Below are positions 1-8,247 of a DNA stretch of 36,429 nt, piece by piece. The position numbers were made by a program, and so were the translations under genes. Position 1 is the stretch's first letter; each line of letters begins with the position of its first letter. Origin of the DNA: Bacteroidales bacterium (lineage in GTDB: Bacteria > Bacteroidota > Bacteroidia > Bacteroidales > UBA10428); contig JAFGTR010000064.1 in assembly GCA_016934055.1 (NCBI GenBank), positions 1-36,429 on the forward strand. Direction: 5' to 3'. The notes under the pieces are model-generated. The model did no database searches, had not been told where the DNA came from, and saw nothing but the letters and a program-made list of their open reading frames with translations.

Positions 1-2
1 CT

Positions 3-176
3 GAAGCTGAAGAAAAAGCTGAGGCAGAAACTGAAGAAAAGGATAAGGCTGAACCCAAGGCAAAGAGTAAAGGTAAAAGCAAGCCAAAAACAGAGGATAA
101 GACTGCAGAAGAAGCTTCACAGGAAGAATCCTCAGAAGAAACCTCTGCTGAACCTTCAGAAGAATCAAAGGCATAA
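3..176 (+). CDS. rpsP: 30S ribosomal protein S16 (bS16), C-terminal tail, partial
   Basis: This is the last 57 codons of a gene that begins before the window. The reading frame from base 3 is open to a TAA at 174-176. The peptide is a low-complexity tail of Glu, Ala, Lys and Ser (it begins EAEEKAEAETEEKDKAEPKA). Bacteroidota bS16 proteins commonly carry such a charged extension after the globular domain, and rpsP commonly lies just before rimM, as here. The globular S16 domain is outside the window, so the name rests on the tail type and the neighbour rather than on a conserved domain. Another acidic-tailed protein cannot be excluded. Confidence 0.7.
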   Translation, partial: EAEEKAEAETEEKDKAEPKAKSKGKSKPKTEDKTAEEASQEESSEETSAEPSEESKA

Positions 177-242
177 TCAACGCCTGAACAGCAGGCAGGT
201 TTCCGGGGTATTCCATTGATGATGATCCGGTAAGCACTTTTG

Positions 243-767
243 ATGATTGATTTACACAATTACTTGCCTATTGGTATTTTCACCCGTACACATGGCGTAC
301 AGGGTGCTCTGATACTCAGAATGCAGGCTCTGGAAGCAGAAGACCTCCCCGAAATGGGATGGGTATTCGTTGAAGTTGACGGATTACCTGTTCCATTTTT
401 TGTTGATGATATCCGGGTTTTAAATGCCGATAAAATAATATTAACGCTTGATTCAGTCAAAACTGAAACCCGGGCAAAGGAACTGGTCGGATACAAAGTG
501 TTTATACCGTCGAAGAAAAAATCACGAAAAGTAAAAGAAAAAAACAGCTTAGAAGATATTAAGGGATACACTGTCATTGACCATGTGCACGGAAAGCTGG
601 GGGAAGCCGTTGATTTCGTTATGATAACCGGAAACCCTTTATTGAGAATGCTTTCCGGCGAAAAGGAAATTCTTATTCCTGCTCACGATGACATTATCCT
701 GGAGATATCCGCAAAAGAAAGGGTAATCCGAATCAGGGCGCCTGAAGGTTTGATTGACCTGTACTGA
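243..767 (+). CDS. rimM: Ribosome maturation factor RimM
   Basis: RimM binds ribosomal protein uS19 and helps mature the 30S head and 16S rRNA in the cytoplasm. The N-terminal RimM domain opens with the family pattern IGIFTRTHGVQGAL, and the second half (about residues 95-170) fits the PRC-barrel domain, ending near ILIPAHDDIILEI. At 174 residues it has the normal length. A TTG at 240 lies directly before the ATG at 243; the ATG is chosen because the two are adjacent and ATG is stronger. It follows rpsP after 66 bases, so the two are probably one operon. Its last 35 bases overlap the convergent SGNH-type gene, leaving no room for a separate terminator. Confidence 0.93.
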   Translation: MIDLHNYLPIGIFTRTHGVQGALILRMQALEAEDLPEMGWVFVEVDGLPVPFFVDDIRVLNADKIILTLDSVKTETRAKELVGYKVFIPSKKKSRKVKEKNSLEDIKGYTVIDHVHGKLGEAVDFVMITGNPLLRMLSGEKEILIPAHDDIILEISAKERVIRIRAPEGLIDLY

Positions 768-2217
768 TGTTTTCCCACCGGTGATACTCATAGATAAAAG
801 CATTGTAAAACATTTGTGCTATTACTTTTGAACCCCTCAGGTTAAAATGGACATAATCACTTGAAGCCAGCGGAGGCTCGGCATTCACCCATGCCGGCAT
901 GGAATTTTCACCACCCATGGCTTTTTGCATATCCCAGTATGCTGCTCCTGCCCTGAAAGCAGCATTTTTCACAGCACTCTTTACACGGTCAAGGTTTGGA
1001 TATGATATAAATTTGTCCTTATCCTTCATGGCCATGTCAGCTACCCCGATCACCAGAACCGGTACCCCCGGACACAATTCCCTGAGGCACACGATCTGGT
1101 TGAAAAACCACTTTTCATAATACCGGTAATTCTCGGCAATGTATGGAACTACGTTACCGCCAAACTGCAGAATAAACAATTTAACGTTGAGCTCTTTATA
1201 CATATCACGCAATAACTGCTGGTCAATAGAAGTAAAAATAAGGCCTGCACAACCCCGCAGTGGTATGTTGTCTACAGCCACGCCGGATATATCATCAAGC
1301 GCCAGACCATATATTTCAGGACTTTCCCTGCATCTGAACTGTACCAGCAGATTGCTGACAGGGTTATCAAAACTCCAGCCGATAACCTTCATACAATGTG
1401 ATACCGGGATAATCTCGGCATCGGTTAACTGATTGTTGATGTGTATTTCATTGATAAAAGGCTCGGTATTATACCCGTAAAAAATCCGGCACTGCCTGAA
1501 ATACCTTGTGTTTTCATAAGCATAGGGTGACCGGCCGAATTTCACCCAGCCCTTCTGTATCGCAGTATCCCTTCGGGAAGGTTCAGACTCCAGTTTGCAA
1601 AAAGCAGCCATGGCACCAAAACGTTTATGGTCTATCAGGCTGTCAGCCGGTTTATACACCAGGTATCGCGCCCAGTTATCTGAACTCTGCTGAGTCATGG
1701 AAAAACCATATGGATATAATTGTGAAGCAGGCAACAGCCCAACGCCTGATCCGCCAAATTTTGACTGAAGCCTGTTCCTTATCAGAGAGGTCATCCTGTC
1801 ATCTTCTATCTGAGAATCGCCGTAATGCATGATCCTCACCAGCTGATGCTTTTGTGGTAAGTCATGCAATACCTTAAAAATGGGAAACAGGATGGAACTG
1901 TCATTCTCAGGATATTCTATCGCCGTAATTATTTTAATCAGGCTGTCAGCACTTACCTTAATAGTATCAGGTAAAGCGGGATGATGGCCTTGGGCAAGCC
2001 TTGTGATGACCGAATCCGTTAACAATTTCTGATCCTTCAGAAAAACCTGAATATCCAGGGATGTTGTATCAGCCGGTGCAAAAATATCAGCAGCAGTAAA
2101 AAAGTCAAGTCTTACATTACCGGGAAGTTTAATGCCCTGCCCGGGAAAATAAAGTGCCAGGGCAAACAATACAAGAAAAACCGAAAGAAAAAATAAGAGT
2201 GTTCTGAATGGCTTCAT
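733..2217 (-). CDS. Secreted SGNH/GDSL-type hydrolase or esterase-like protein
   Basis: A 494-residue exported protein with an N-terminal hydrophobic anchor or signal (about residues 5-23). GDS at 133-135, inside HYGDSQIEDD, fits the block I nucleophile motif of SGNH hydrolases. FGGN in the middle fits block III, and DYVH at 454-457 gives the block V Asp-x-x-His pair. Together these support a complete catalytic set. In this superfamily such proteins often remove or transfer acyl groups on polysaccharides or peptidoglycan; the substrate cannot be read from the sequence. It is the last gene of the par-mltD operon, 17 bases after mltD, which suggests a wall-related role. The 3' end overlaps rimM by 35 bases on the opposite strand. 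Confidence 0.75.
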   Translation of the reverse strand: MKPFRTLLFFLSVFLVLFALALYFPGQGIKLPGNVRLDFFTAADIFAPADTTSLDIQVFLKDQKLLTDSVITRLAQGHHPALPDTIKVSADSLIKIITAIEYPENDSSILFPIFKVLHDLPQKHQLVRIMHYGDSQIEDDRMTSLIRNRLQSKFGGSGVGLLPASQLYPYGFSMTQQSSDNWARYLVYKPADSLIDHKRFGAMAAFCKLESEPSRRDTAIQKGWVKFGRSPYAYENTRYFRQCRIFYGYNTEPFINEIHINNQLTDAEIIPVSHCMKVIGWSFDNPVSNLLVQFRCRESPEIYGLALDDISGVAVDNIPLRGCAGLIFTSIDQQLLRDMYKELNVKLFILQFGGNVVPYIAENYRYYEKWFFNQIVCLRELCPGVPVLVIGVADMAMKDKDKFISYPNLDRVKSAVKNAAFRAGAAYWDMQKAMGGENSMPAWVNAEPPLASSDYVHFNLRGSKVIAQMFYNAFIYEYHRWENISTGQSNLQAP

Positions 2218-2234
2218 TTGATGAAGGCCTGCTG

Positions 2235-3830
2235 TTATTTGGGCTTAATCTTAAGTTTTTGACCGGGTTTGATCTTATCGGAATAGCTGAGATTATTCAA
2301 TTTCATAATATCCACATCACTTACGCCTGGATAATTTTTTGCAATATCCCACAGTGTATCCCCTTGTTTTACGGTATAGTAGACATAATTATCATTGTAT
2401 GCAATCTGCTGACCTGGTTGCTGACCGTTATTTGACTGCTGGGCTAACGCAGAATTATCTGTCTTCTTTCCGATACTGTTTTGCTTCTCAGCAAAAGTCA
2501 TCTTATTGATATTACCGTATTTGCCTGCCTTGTTCTTCGGCACATAAACCGTGAGCCTCTGACCGGCTCGTATAGTGTTATTCCGAAGATTATTCCAGTA
2601 TCTCAGATCTGAAAGTCTTACATGATACCATTCTGATATATATCCAAGGTTATCACCGGGCTTTACGGTATAATAAAGTTTTGCATAATTATCAGGGGGA
2701 ATAATTTCTTCAGCATATCTTGAACTATGAGTTGTCGGACTGGTTATAACCTTTTCGGGATTAAAATAGAATGAATCTCTGTGGGTGTATACGACATTCT
2801 CTTTTTCGATAAAACGAAAAACCTGGTCAACTGGAAGCCTGAGGGGCATCGGTTTTTCACGGGCCGGGATAATATCGGTGCGGTATTGCGGATTCATATC
2901 ACGCAACAGCTTAAGCGGCATGTTAAGCACTTCAGCCACCTGTCCCAGATGCAGATCCTGCGTTACCATGATAGTGTCGTTTGTAAGAGGCAATTCAACC
3001 TGCCTGGGTTTCAGGTTATGCTCCTTATAATAATGCATGACATAGGTGGCCGCAATGTAAGCCGGAACATATCCGCGTGTTTCCCTGGGGAGATAATAGT
3101 AAATATCCCAGTAATTCCTTTTACCGTGAGACCGTCTGATAGCCTTGTTAACATTGCCGGGCCCGCAATTATAAGCGGCAATGACCAGGGTCCAGTCATT
3201 GTAAATGGCATAGAGATCCTTCATAAACCTCGCAGCAGCATGGGTTGACTTAACCGGATCACGCCTTTCATCCACCAGTGAATTAATGGTAAGGCCATAC
3301 AGCTTGCCGGTACCATACATAAACTGCCATATGCCGACTGCCCGGGCACGTGAATATGCCCTGGGATTTAATGCTGATTCAATAACCGACAGGTATTTTA
3401 ATTCCACCGGCAGCCCATAATAATCCAGAATATCGTCAAACAGGGGAAAATAATACTGTGACAGACCCAGCATGACTTCTACCTGGTTGCGTCGTTTGTT
3501 GGCATAAACTTCAATATAACGGCGAACCAGCGAATTGTATGATAATTCAACAACCGATGGTATAGCAGAAAGACGGCTTATAAAAACCGAATCGGGAAAA
3601 TCAGGGACTGTGCTGTCAGTTTCGGTGGTCCAGAAATCAGGATCACCGGACAAAGACTGGTTAATCAGATACAGATTAAGAAGGCTGTCAAGATTGGCAT
3701 CGAAATTCAGTTCCACCATAATGGAATCATCAAAACCGTAACTGGTGGTATCTTTCTGACCCGGCGATGCAAGAATGCTTAAACCCGGGGCAATGAATAA
3801 TATAATAAAAAATAAGTTCTTCACTTTCAT
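2235..3830 (-). CDS. mltD: Membrane-bound lytic murein transglycosylase D with two LysM domains
   Basis: A periplasmic enzyme that cleaves the MurNAc-GlcNAc bond of peptidoglycan and leaves 1,6-anhydro ends. A signal peptide spans about residues 1-21. The transglycosylase domain holds the family signature IESALNPRAYSRARAVGIWQ, with Glu151 as the likely catalytic acid, followed by AAYNCGPGNV at about 218-227. Two LysM repeats follow, at about 386-430 (YTVKPGDNLGYIS) and 484-529 (YTVKQGDTLWDIA), joined by a Gln/Asn-rich linker. The 531-residue length is normal. No lipobox is seen, so anchoring in E. coli fashion is not supported. It follows DUF5683 by 35 bases in the par operon, an arrangement familiar from Bacteroidota. 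Confidence 0.93.
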   Translation of the reverse strand: MKVKNLFFIILFIAPGLSILASPGQKDTTSYGFDDSIMVELNFDANLDSLLNLYLINQSLSGDPDFWTTETDSTVPDFPDSVFISRLSAIPSVVELSYNSLVRRYIEVYANKRRNQVEVMLGLSQYYFPLFDDILDYYGLPVELKYLSVIESALNPRAYSRARAVGIWQFMYGTGKLYGLTINSLVDERRDPVKSTHAAARFMKDLYAIYNDWTLVIAAYNCGPGNVNKAIRRSHGKRNYWDIYYYLPRETRGYVPAYIAATYVMHYYKEHNLKPRQVELPLTNDTIMVTQDLHLGQVAEVLNMPLKLLRDMNPQYRTDIIPAREKPMPLRLPVDQVFRFIEKENVVYTHRDSFYFNPEKVITSPTTHSSRYAEEIIPPDNYAKLYYTVKPGDNLGYISEWYHVRLSDLRYWNNLRNNTIRAGQRLTVYVPKNKAGKYGNINKMTFAEKQNSIGKKTDNSALAQQSNNGQQPGQQIAYNDNYVYYTVKQGDTLWDIAKNYPGVSDVDIMKLNNLSYSDKIKPGQKLKIKPK

Positions 3831-3865
3831 AAGAATATGATAGTTCTCCTCATGTGTAAAGATAA

Positions 3866-4459
3866 CTAAAAACCCACTGTGAATTTTATGCCAACAGCAG
3901 CTGTCAGGTCAAAGTTATCAACAATGGCAGGCTGTATTCTGAAAGAAAGATCATCGGAAACGTCGAATCCGGTAAAATATGCGTCTACCATGGCATCAAT
4001 GATATTCAGAAAATACACTGCCGCAATGCCGACGACACTTATATCACGGTAACGGCGGTACCAGTCTCTCCCACGGGGCAATTGATCGTATGTCCTGGTG
4101 TATCCGTCAATAATGTATATTTTCTGTTCATCCCCTTCATTATAGGCATCCCTGAACTTCACATATTTTGACTGGTTATAATAGAAAACATAAACCATAG
4201 CCCCTCCGGCGCCATATATCAAGGGTACTTTCCAGTATTTCCGGTTATACACCTGACCTAAACCAGGTAATAATGCTGAACACAGGATGGCTGTTTTTGG
4301 ATTGCGTTGTATATGAATTGTGGAATCAATGGCAGTACTGTCCTGTTCAACCCCGACAGTATTGCCAAAAAGACAAGCCGAAACGGTTATAGAAATTATT
4401 AAAACTAAAACTTTCCGGCCTAAATGTAATTGACTGTTTTTAAAATTGCCCTCCTGCAA
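3866..4459 (-). CDS. DUF5683 family membrane protein
   Basis: A 197-residue protein of unknown function from a family typical of Bacteroidota. It has an N-terminal hydrophobic signal or anchor (about 15-31) and the conserved block with TAILCSALLPGLGQVYNRKY and a following hydrophobic segment. A second hydrophobic stretch lies near residue 140. No ATG is available upstream of the conserved region: the open frame begins with TTG at 4459, five bases after the parB stop, so translation may be coupled to parB. A purine-rich AGGAGG lies just inside this start, which makes the exact start uncertain. Its place between parB and mltD is common in the phylum; the role is not established. Confidence 0.82.
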   Translation of the reverse strand: MQEGNFKNSQLHLGRKVLVLIISITVSACLFGNTVGVEQDSTAIDSTIHIQRNPKTAILCSALLPGLGQVYNRKYWKVPLIYGAGGAMVYVFYYNQSKYVKFRDAYNEGDEQKIYIIDGYTRTYDQLPRGRDWYRRYRDISVVGIAAVYFLNIIDAMVDAYFTGFDVSDDLSFRIQPAIVDNFDLTAAVGIKFTVGF

Positions 4460-4464
4460 ACCGG

Positions 4465-5355
4465 TTAACTTTTTAATCGGTCAAAGATACCGATTATTCT
4501 TTCCAGTTCATCATCTGAATTGAAAGAGATGATAATTTTCCCGGATCCTTTTGCATTTCTTTTGAAGTCAACTGATGTATTGAAAAAACCGGCCAGATGA
4601 TTTTTCAGTTCTTCATATGTCCTGGTGTTGTTGTCAGGTTCGGCATTTTGCACTGTTTCCTCCGGAGCTTCCGCTTGCAACTTTTGTGAAAGCTCTTCCG
4701 CAGTGCGTACTGACAGTTCTTCATCAATTATCCTGTAGTACAGTTTCAACTGCGATTTGTGGTCTTCAATGCCCACCAGGGTCCGTGCATGACCCATGGT
4801 AATTTTTTCATTGCGTATGCCAAGTTGTATTTCAGCAGGCAGTTTCAGCAAGCGCAAGTAATTGGCAACAGTTGCCCTCTTTTTCCCGACCCGCTGACTG
4901 AGGCTTTCCTGTGTAAGCTCACATTCCTCAACCAGTCTCTGATATGTAAGCGCTATTTCAATGGCGTTAAGGTCCTCACGCTGAATATTCTCAACCAGTG
5001 CCATTTCAAGCATACCCTGGTCATTGGCCTTACGAATAAAAGCCGGTATTGTTTCCAATCCTGCTATCCGGGCAGCTCTTAAACGCCGTTCACCTGTTAT
5101 CAGCTGATAACTATCGCTCCCGTTTTCACGAACAGTAATAGGCTGTATAACACCAACTGACCGGATTGATTCGGCAAGTTCCTCAAGCGAAGCCTGATCA
5201 AAATGCGACCTTGGCTGAAACGGGTTCATATCAATACTGTCAACCGGTATTTCAGCTCCGCCAACGACCCTTTCTTTCAACTCAACCTGGGGTTCCGGAT
5301 CCTCGATGAGAGCTCCCAAACCTCTTCCTAATACACTTTTTTTCACCATATCCAT
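4465..5355 (-). CDS. parB: Chromosome-partitioning protein ParB (CTP-dependent DNA clamp)
   Basis: ParB loads at parS sites, hydrolyses CTP, slides along DNA and drives origin segregation with ParA. The N-terminus has the typical lead-in VKKSVLGRGLGALI. The CTP-binding domain shows IDMNPFQPR, then ENGSDSYQLITGERRLRAAR with GERR, followed by ALVENIQREDLN. The helix-turn-helix is near TQESLSQRVGKKRATVANYLRLL, and a C-terminal dimerisation region follows. The open frame extends upstream to 5427, but those 24 codons lie within parA and look unlike ParB; the ATG at 5355 (or 5349) is preferred. This start lies five bases past the parA stop. No convincing parS site was found in the window. Confidence 0.95.
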   Translation of the reverse strand: MDMVKKSVLGRGLGALIEDPEPQVELKERVVGGAEIPVDSIDMNPFQPRSHFDQASLEELAESIRSVGVIQPITVRENGSDSYQLITGERRLRAARIAGLETIPAFIRKANDQGMLEMALVENIQREDLNAIEIALTYQRLVEECELTQESLSQRVGKKRATVANYLRLLKLPAEIQLGIRNEKITMGHARTLVGIEDHKSQLKLYYRIIDEELSVRTAEELSQKLQAEAPEETVQNAEPDNNTRTYEELKNHLAGFFNTSVDFKRNAKGSGKIIISFNSDDELERIIGIFDRLKS

Positions 5356-5359
5356 AGTG

Positions 5360-6166
5360 TTAATCAATATTTTTAATTGCTTCGGGTACTTTGGTGTCGC
5401 CTTTCTTTTGCAACAACTCCCTGGCAAGGTTCAGATAATTCAGTGCACCTCTCGACTCGGCATCATAAAGGATCACCGGTTTCCCAAAACTGGGCGCCTC
5501 ACTGATTTTAATGTTACGCTGTACAATGGTCTCAAAAACCATCTGCTGAAAGTGCTTTTTTACTTCATCAACAACCTGATTGGAAAGCCTCAGACGTGAA
5601 TCGTACATTGTCAGTAAAAATCCTTCGATGTCCAAACCGGTATTCAACCTGTTCTGAATGATTTTTATGGTGTTCAAAAGCTTCCCCAGACCTTCCAGGG
5701 CAAAATATTCACATTGCACAGGTATCAGCACCGAATGTGCAGCCGTAAGAGCGTTTACAGTGATTAATCCGAGAGAAGGCGAACAATCAATGAAAATATA
5801 ATCATAATCCCTTTCATTCTCAATTTTTTCAATAACGCCTTTCAGCATCTTTTCACGATTAGGCATGTTCAGCATCTCAATTTCTGCACCCACCAGGTCG
5901 ATATGCGATGGAAGTAAATCCAAACCTTCAATCTCACTTGTAAGAATTATGCCATTGGGATTTGTTTCATCAATCAGACATTCATACAGGCTTGTTTTAA
6001 CATTCTTAACGTCAAACCCACTGCCTGATGTCGCATTGGCCTGCGGATCAGCATCAATCAACAGAACTTTTTTCTCAAGCACAGCAAGACTCGCAGCAAG
6101 ATTAATTGCTGTGGTTGTCTTTCCCACTCCACCCTTTTGATTAGCAATTGCAATGATTTTTCCCAT
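5360..6166 (-). CDS. parA: Chromosome-partitioning ATPase ParA (Soj type)
   Basis: A cytoplasmic Walker-type ATPase that binds DNA non-specifically and forms the gradient along which ParB-bound origins move. The deviant Walker A motif KGGVGKTTTAINLAASLA is at about residues 10-27, followed by LLIDADPQANATSG (Walker A') and the Walker B strand YIFIDCSPSLGLIT. At 268 residues it has the length of small chromosomal Soj-type ParA without an N-terminal DNA-binding domain. It is the first gene of a five-gene operon. A TATTTTTG -7 box lies about 48 bases upstream. Confidence 0.96.
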   Translation of the reverse strand: MGKIIAIANQKGGVGKTTTAINLAASLAVLEKKVLLIDADPQANATSGSGFDVKNVKTSLYECLIDETNPNGIILTSEIEGLDLLPSHIDLVGAEIEMLNMPNREKMLKGVIEKIENERDYDYIFIDCSPSLGLITVNALTAAHSVLIPVQCEYFALEGLGKLLNTIKIIQNRLNTGLDIEGFLLTMYDSRLRLSNQVVDEVKKHFQQMVFETIVQRNIKISEAPSFGKPVILYDAESRGALNYLNLARELLQKKGDTKVPEAIKNID

Positions 6167-6569
6167 GTATTTTCGTTTGATTTTTTAATCCAGCCCGTAA
6201 TTACAGGTGGATTCAAAAATACGATTTATAAGTCCAATGCATTTTTTTTTAACAATCCGTTTTGTAAACAAATTTTATGCAGTTATGAACAAGTTATTAA
6301 CAGGCCGTGATAGTGGCATGACTGTTAATAACATACAATATGTCGCTCATTATCTGGATTATAAGTATTAACAATTGAACCTTAATAAAATGTTGAAACA
6401 GCCCTGATTTAAGCCTGTTTTTTCATTCAAAACGGTTAATAAAATGAGTATAAACTCCTGTAATGATCAACACCCTTCAGGAATACTTTTCAATTCCGGA
6501 ACATGATTCTGTCTTAACGTGGCCAGGCTATCGTATAATCAGACCATTGCTGAAAAAATGTGCAGCAAA
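6167..6569. other. AT-rich spacer with TTATNAACA boxes and an 11-bp inverted repeat
   Basis: A 403-base gene-free stretch between parA and the glutaminyl cyclase gene. It holds TTATGAACA (6283-6291), TTATTAACA (6294-6302) and its reverse complement TGTTAATAA (6323-6331); each is one base from the DnaA-box pattern TTATNCACA. The last two form a perfect 11-bp inverted repeat, GTTATTAACAG at 6293-6303 and CTGTTAATAAC at 6322-6332. An 11-bp direct repeat, TTAATAAAATG, occurs at 6382-6392 and 6436-6446. No open frame worth calling is present. Whether these boxes bind DnaA or a regulator cannot be decided from sequence. Confidence 0.6.
6214..6221 (-). promoter_or_regulatory. Candidate -7 box for the par operon
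   Basis: Read on the minus strand this is TATTTTTG, an exact match to the Bacteroidota -7 consensus TAnnTTTG, about 48 bases before the parA ATG. No clean TTTG -33 box is seen at the expected distance, so this is a candidate only. Confidence 0.45.
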
Positions 6570-7661
6570 CTATAGCGGGGGGAATATCTCAAGTTCATAT
6601 AAAACAGGCCAGTTCTTACCGGTAACGTAAATATGACCGTTGTCGGGATTACAGGCAATACCATTTAAAACCCTGTCAGAATTCTCTTTGAACTCTTCGG
6701 GAATTAACTTGCCCAGATCAATATGACCGGTCACCCGGCCGGTTTCAGGATCAATAACGACAATGATGCTTTTGAACCAGATATTGGCAAGGATCTTGTC
6801 ATTGACATATTCAAGTTCATTGAGATAGGGAACCATACCTTTATTGTCATAGACTTCAATCTGGTTAATTTGTGTGAAATATTCAGGTTCAATAAAATAC
6901 AGTTGCGCTGATCCGTCACTCATAATCAGTTGGTTCCTGCCTGCAGTCAATCCCCACCCCTCCTTAATGGGATAATCGAAACGCCTGATGAGTGAAAGTG
7001 TTTCCTTATCATAGATAAAGCCAACCTGGGATTTGTAAGTAATCTGGTAAATCTGATCTCTGAAAAGGGCAATGCCTTCTGCAAAAAACTGCTTTTCCAA
7101 ATCGATTCGCCTTACGGGAATCCCTGTCTTAATAGTTACAATCCTCAGGGATGACTTGCCTTCAAGGCCTGTACTTTCGTATAACATACCATTATCATAA
7201 AACAATCCCTGTGTAAAAGCATCCTCATCATGCGGATACTGCTGAATGATCCGGTAATTATACACGGCCGGAACGATATCTGATAACAGCGTAAGATTCA
7301 CACTGTGCGTTTCTTTGCGCCCCTTTATAAACAAACACACCTTTACAATGTTTTTCCCCACTCCTGCCTTTCCGGATCTCCAATGCATATTTTCATAATC
7401 AGTATAAAAAGCCTGCCGGTCATTCGAACCGGTAAATACAGCGGCAGAATCAATACAGGGCAGTGAATCTTTATCAATGCGCAACTTAATCTGAACAGAA
7501 TCACCAAAACGAAAAACTTTGCCTTCAGCCGGATCAATAAGATTTGCTATTGGCAGTGCTTTCTCTGAAGAAGCCTTTTCATCTTTAACATGTGTTTTTT
7601 TATTGCAACAACCGGCAAATATTAATACCAGAACAGATAAAACATAAATATGATACTTCAT
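6570..7661 (-). CDS. Glutaminyl-peptide cyclotransferase, lipoprotein (plant-type glutamine cyclotransferase fold)
   Basis: Converts N-terminal Gln of proteins to pyroglutamate, releasing ammonia. From the ATG at 7661 the protein starts with a short signal peptide and lipobox FAGC, with Cys18 as the lipid-modified residue, so it should be anchored in an envelope membrane. The C-terminal two-thirds matches the glutamine cyclotransferase family, a five-bladed propeller, with YPHDEDAFTQGLFYDNGMLY, IDLEKQFFAEGI, PIKEGWGLT and LNGIACNPDNGHIYVTGKNW. About 110 residues of Ig-like or spacer sequence precede it. The open frame extends to 7721 and touches the HAD gene stop (TAATG), but those 20 codons would hide the signal peptide. 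Two exported proteins in this window begin with Gln after their predicted cleavage sites. Confidence 0.88.
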   Translation of the reverse strand: MKYHIYVLSVLVLIFAGCCNKKTHVKDEKASSEKALPIANLIDPAEGKVFRFGDSVQIKLRIDKDSLPCIDSAAVFTGSNDRQAFYTDYENMHWRSGKAGVGKNIVKVCLFIKGRKETHSVNLTLLSDIVPAVYNYRIIQQYPHDEDAFTQGLFYDNGMLYESTGLEGKSSLRIVTIKTGIPVRRIDLEKQFFAEGIALFRDQIYQITYKSQVGFIYDKETLSLIRRFDYPIKEGWGLTAGRNQLIMSDGSAQLYFIEPEYFTQINQIEVYDNKGMVPYLNELEYVNDKILANIWFKSIIVVIDPETGRVTGHIDLGKLIPEEFKENSDRVLNGIACNPDNGHIYVTGKNWPVLYELEIFPPL

Positions 7662-7720
7662 GACAATTCTGATGGTTGAGCGGGAATATGATTCTGCGCG
7701 GAAATCCGATCCTTCATTCA

Positions 7721-8146
7721 TTACCGGAAAAACTTTTTAAGTCTGCTGCCAACCCGGGTATTACCTTTTGTAAAATTGGTGAGCTCGTTATATTCCGAAT
7801 CAGCATAATCCGGATTAAGAATCTGCCATATCTCACTCCAGCCTAAGAATCCGCCCACGTTCCTGTCGTCAATGAAAAGATCAACATCAATCTTACGGCT
7901 GGAATTCTCAAAATCAAAAACTTCTTCAGGATAACTTTTATTAACGGCATAAAACTCAATGCCTTTTTTCCGGCAAAATTCAACAGCTTCATCGAGTTCT
8001 TTCCCGTGACGGAAAGTCCACAGAATCAGCTGATGCCCCAGCTTCTGCAACTGCTTCAGCGTTTCAAAGGCAAACAGCTTTTCCTCACCGATCTGCGGGT
8101 AGCGATGCTCAACAATGGTTCCGTCAAAATCTACAGCTATCTTCAT
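7721..8146 (-). CDS. HAD-superfamily protein of the BT0820 type
   Basis: A 141-residue cytoplasmic protein with the HAD core. Motif I is DFDGTIVEHRYP (residues 6-17), with DxDGT giving the nucleophile and general acid Asp. LILWTFRHGKEL near residue 40 supplies the motif II Thr, and LFIDDRNVGG near 90-99 fits motif IV Asp-Asp. There is essentially no cap domain, so it is a minimal HAD phosphatase-like protein. It resembles the small conserved Bacteroides protein BT0820. The substrate is unknown; small phosphorylated molecules or polynucleotide ends are possible. The stop codon overlaps the longest reading frame of the cyclase gene downstream, so the two genes are likely co-transcribed. Confidence 0.8.
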   Translation of the reverse strand: MKIAVDFDGTIVEHRYPQIGEEKLFAFETLKQLQKLGHQLILWTFRHGKELDEAVEFCRKKGIEFYAVNKSYPEEVFDFENSSRKIDVDLFIDDRNVGGFLGWSEIWQILNPDYADSEYNELTNFTKGNTRVGSRLKKFFR

Positions 8147-8218
8147 GCAAGATATGATTATATGAAATAAAATTTCCTGTGACGTAAAAATATAAATTTA
8201 ATCAAATAATTTTCATAT

Positions 8219-8226
8219 TATCTTTG
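8219..8226 (+). promoter_or_regulatory. Candidate pssA promoter -7 box
   Basis: TATCTTTG matches the Bacteroidota -7 consensus TAnnTTTG. It predicts transcription starting near 8231-8233, about 15 bases before the ATG at 8248. A possible TTG start at 8224 lies inside this box and would be untranscribed, which supports the ATG. Confidence 0.5.
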
Positions 8227-8247
8227 TATAAAACAATCAATAAAACC

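Noticed and set aside
5356..5427. Upstream extension of parB (24 codons)
   Set aside because: It lies wholly within parA and bears no resemblance to ParB N-termini; the ATG at 5355 fits better.
6395..6425. AAACAG...CTGTTT followed by T bases as a terminator
   Set aside because: The stem is only 6 bp with an AT-rich 13-base loop; too weak to call.
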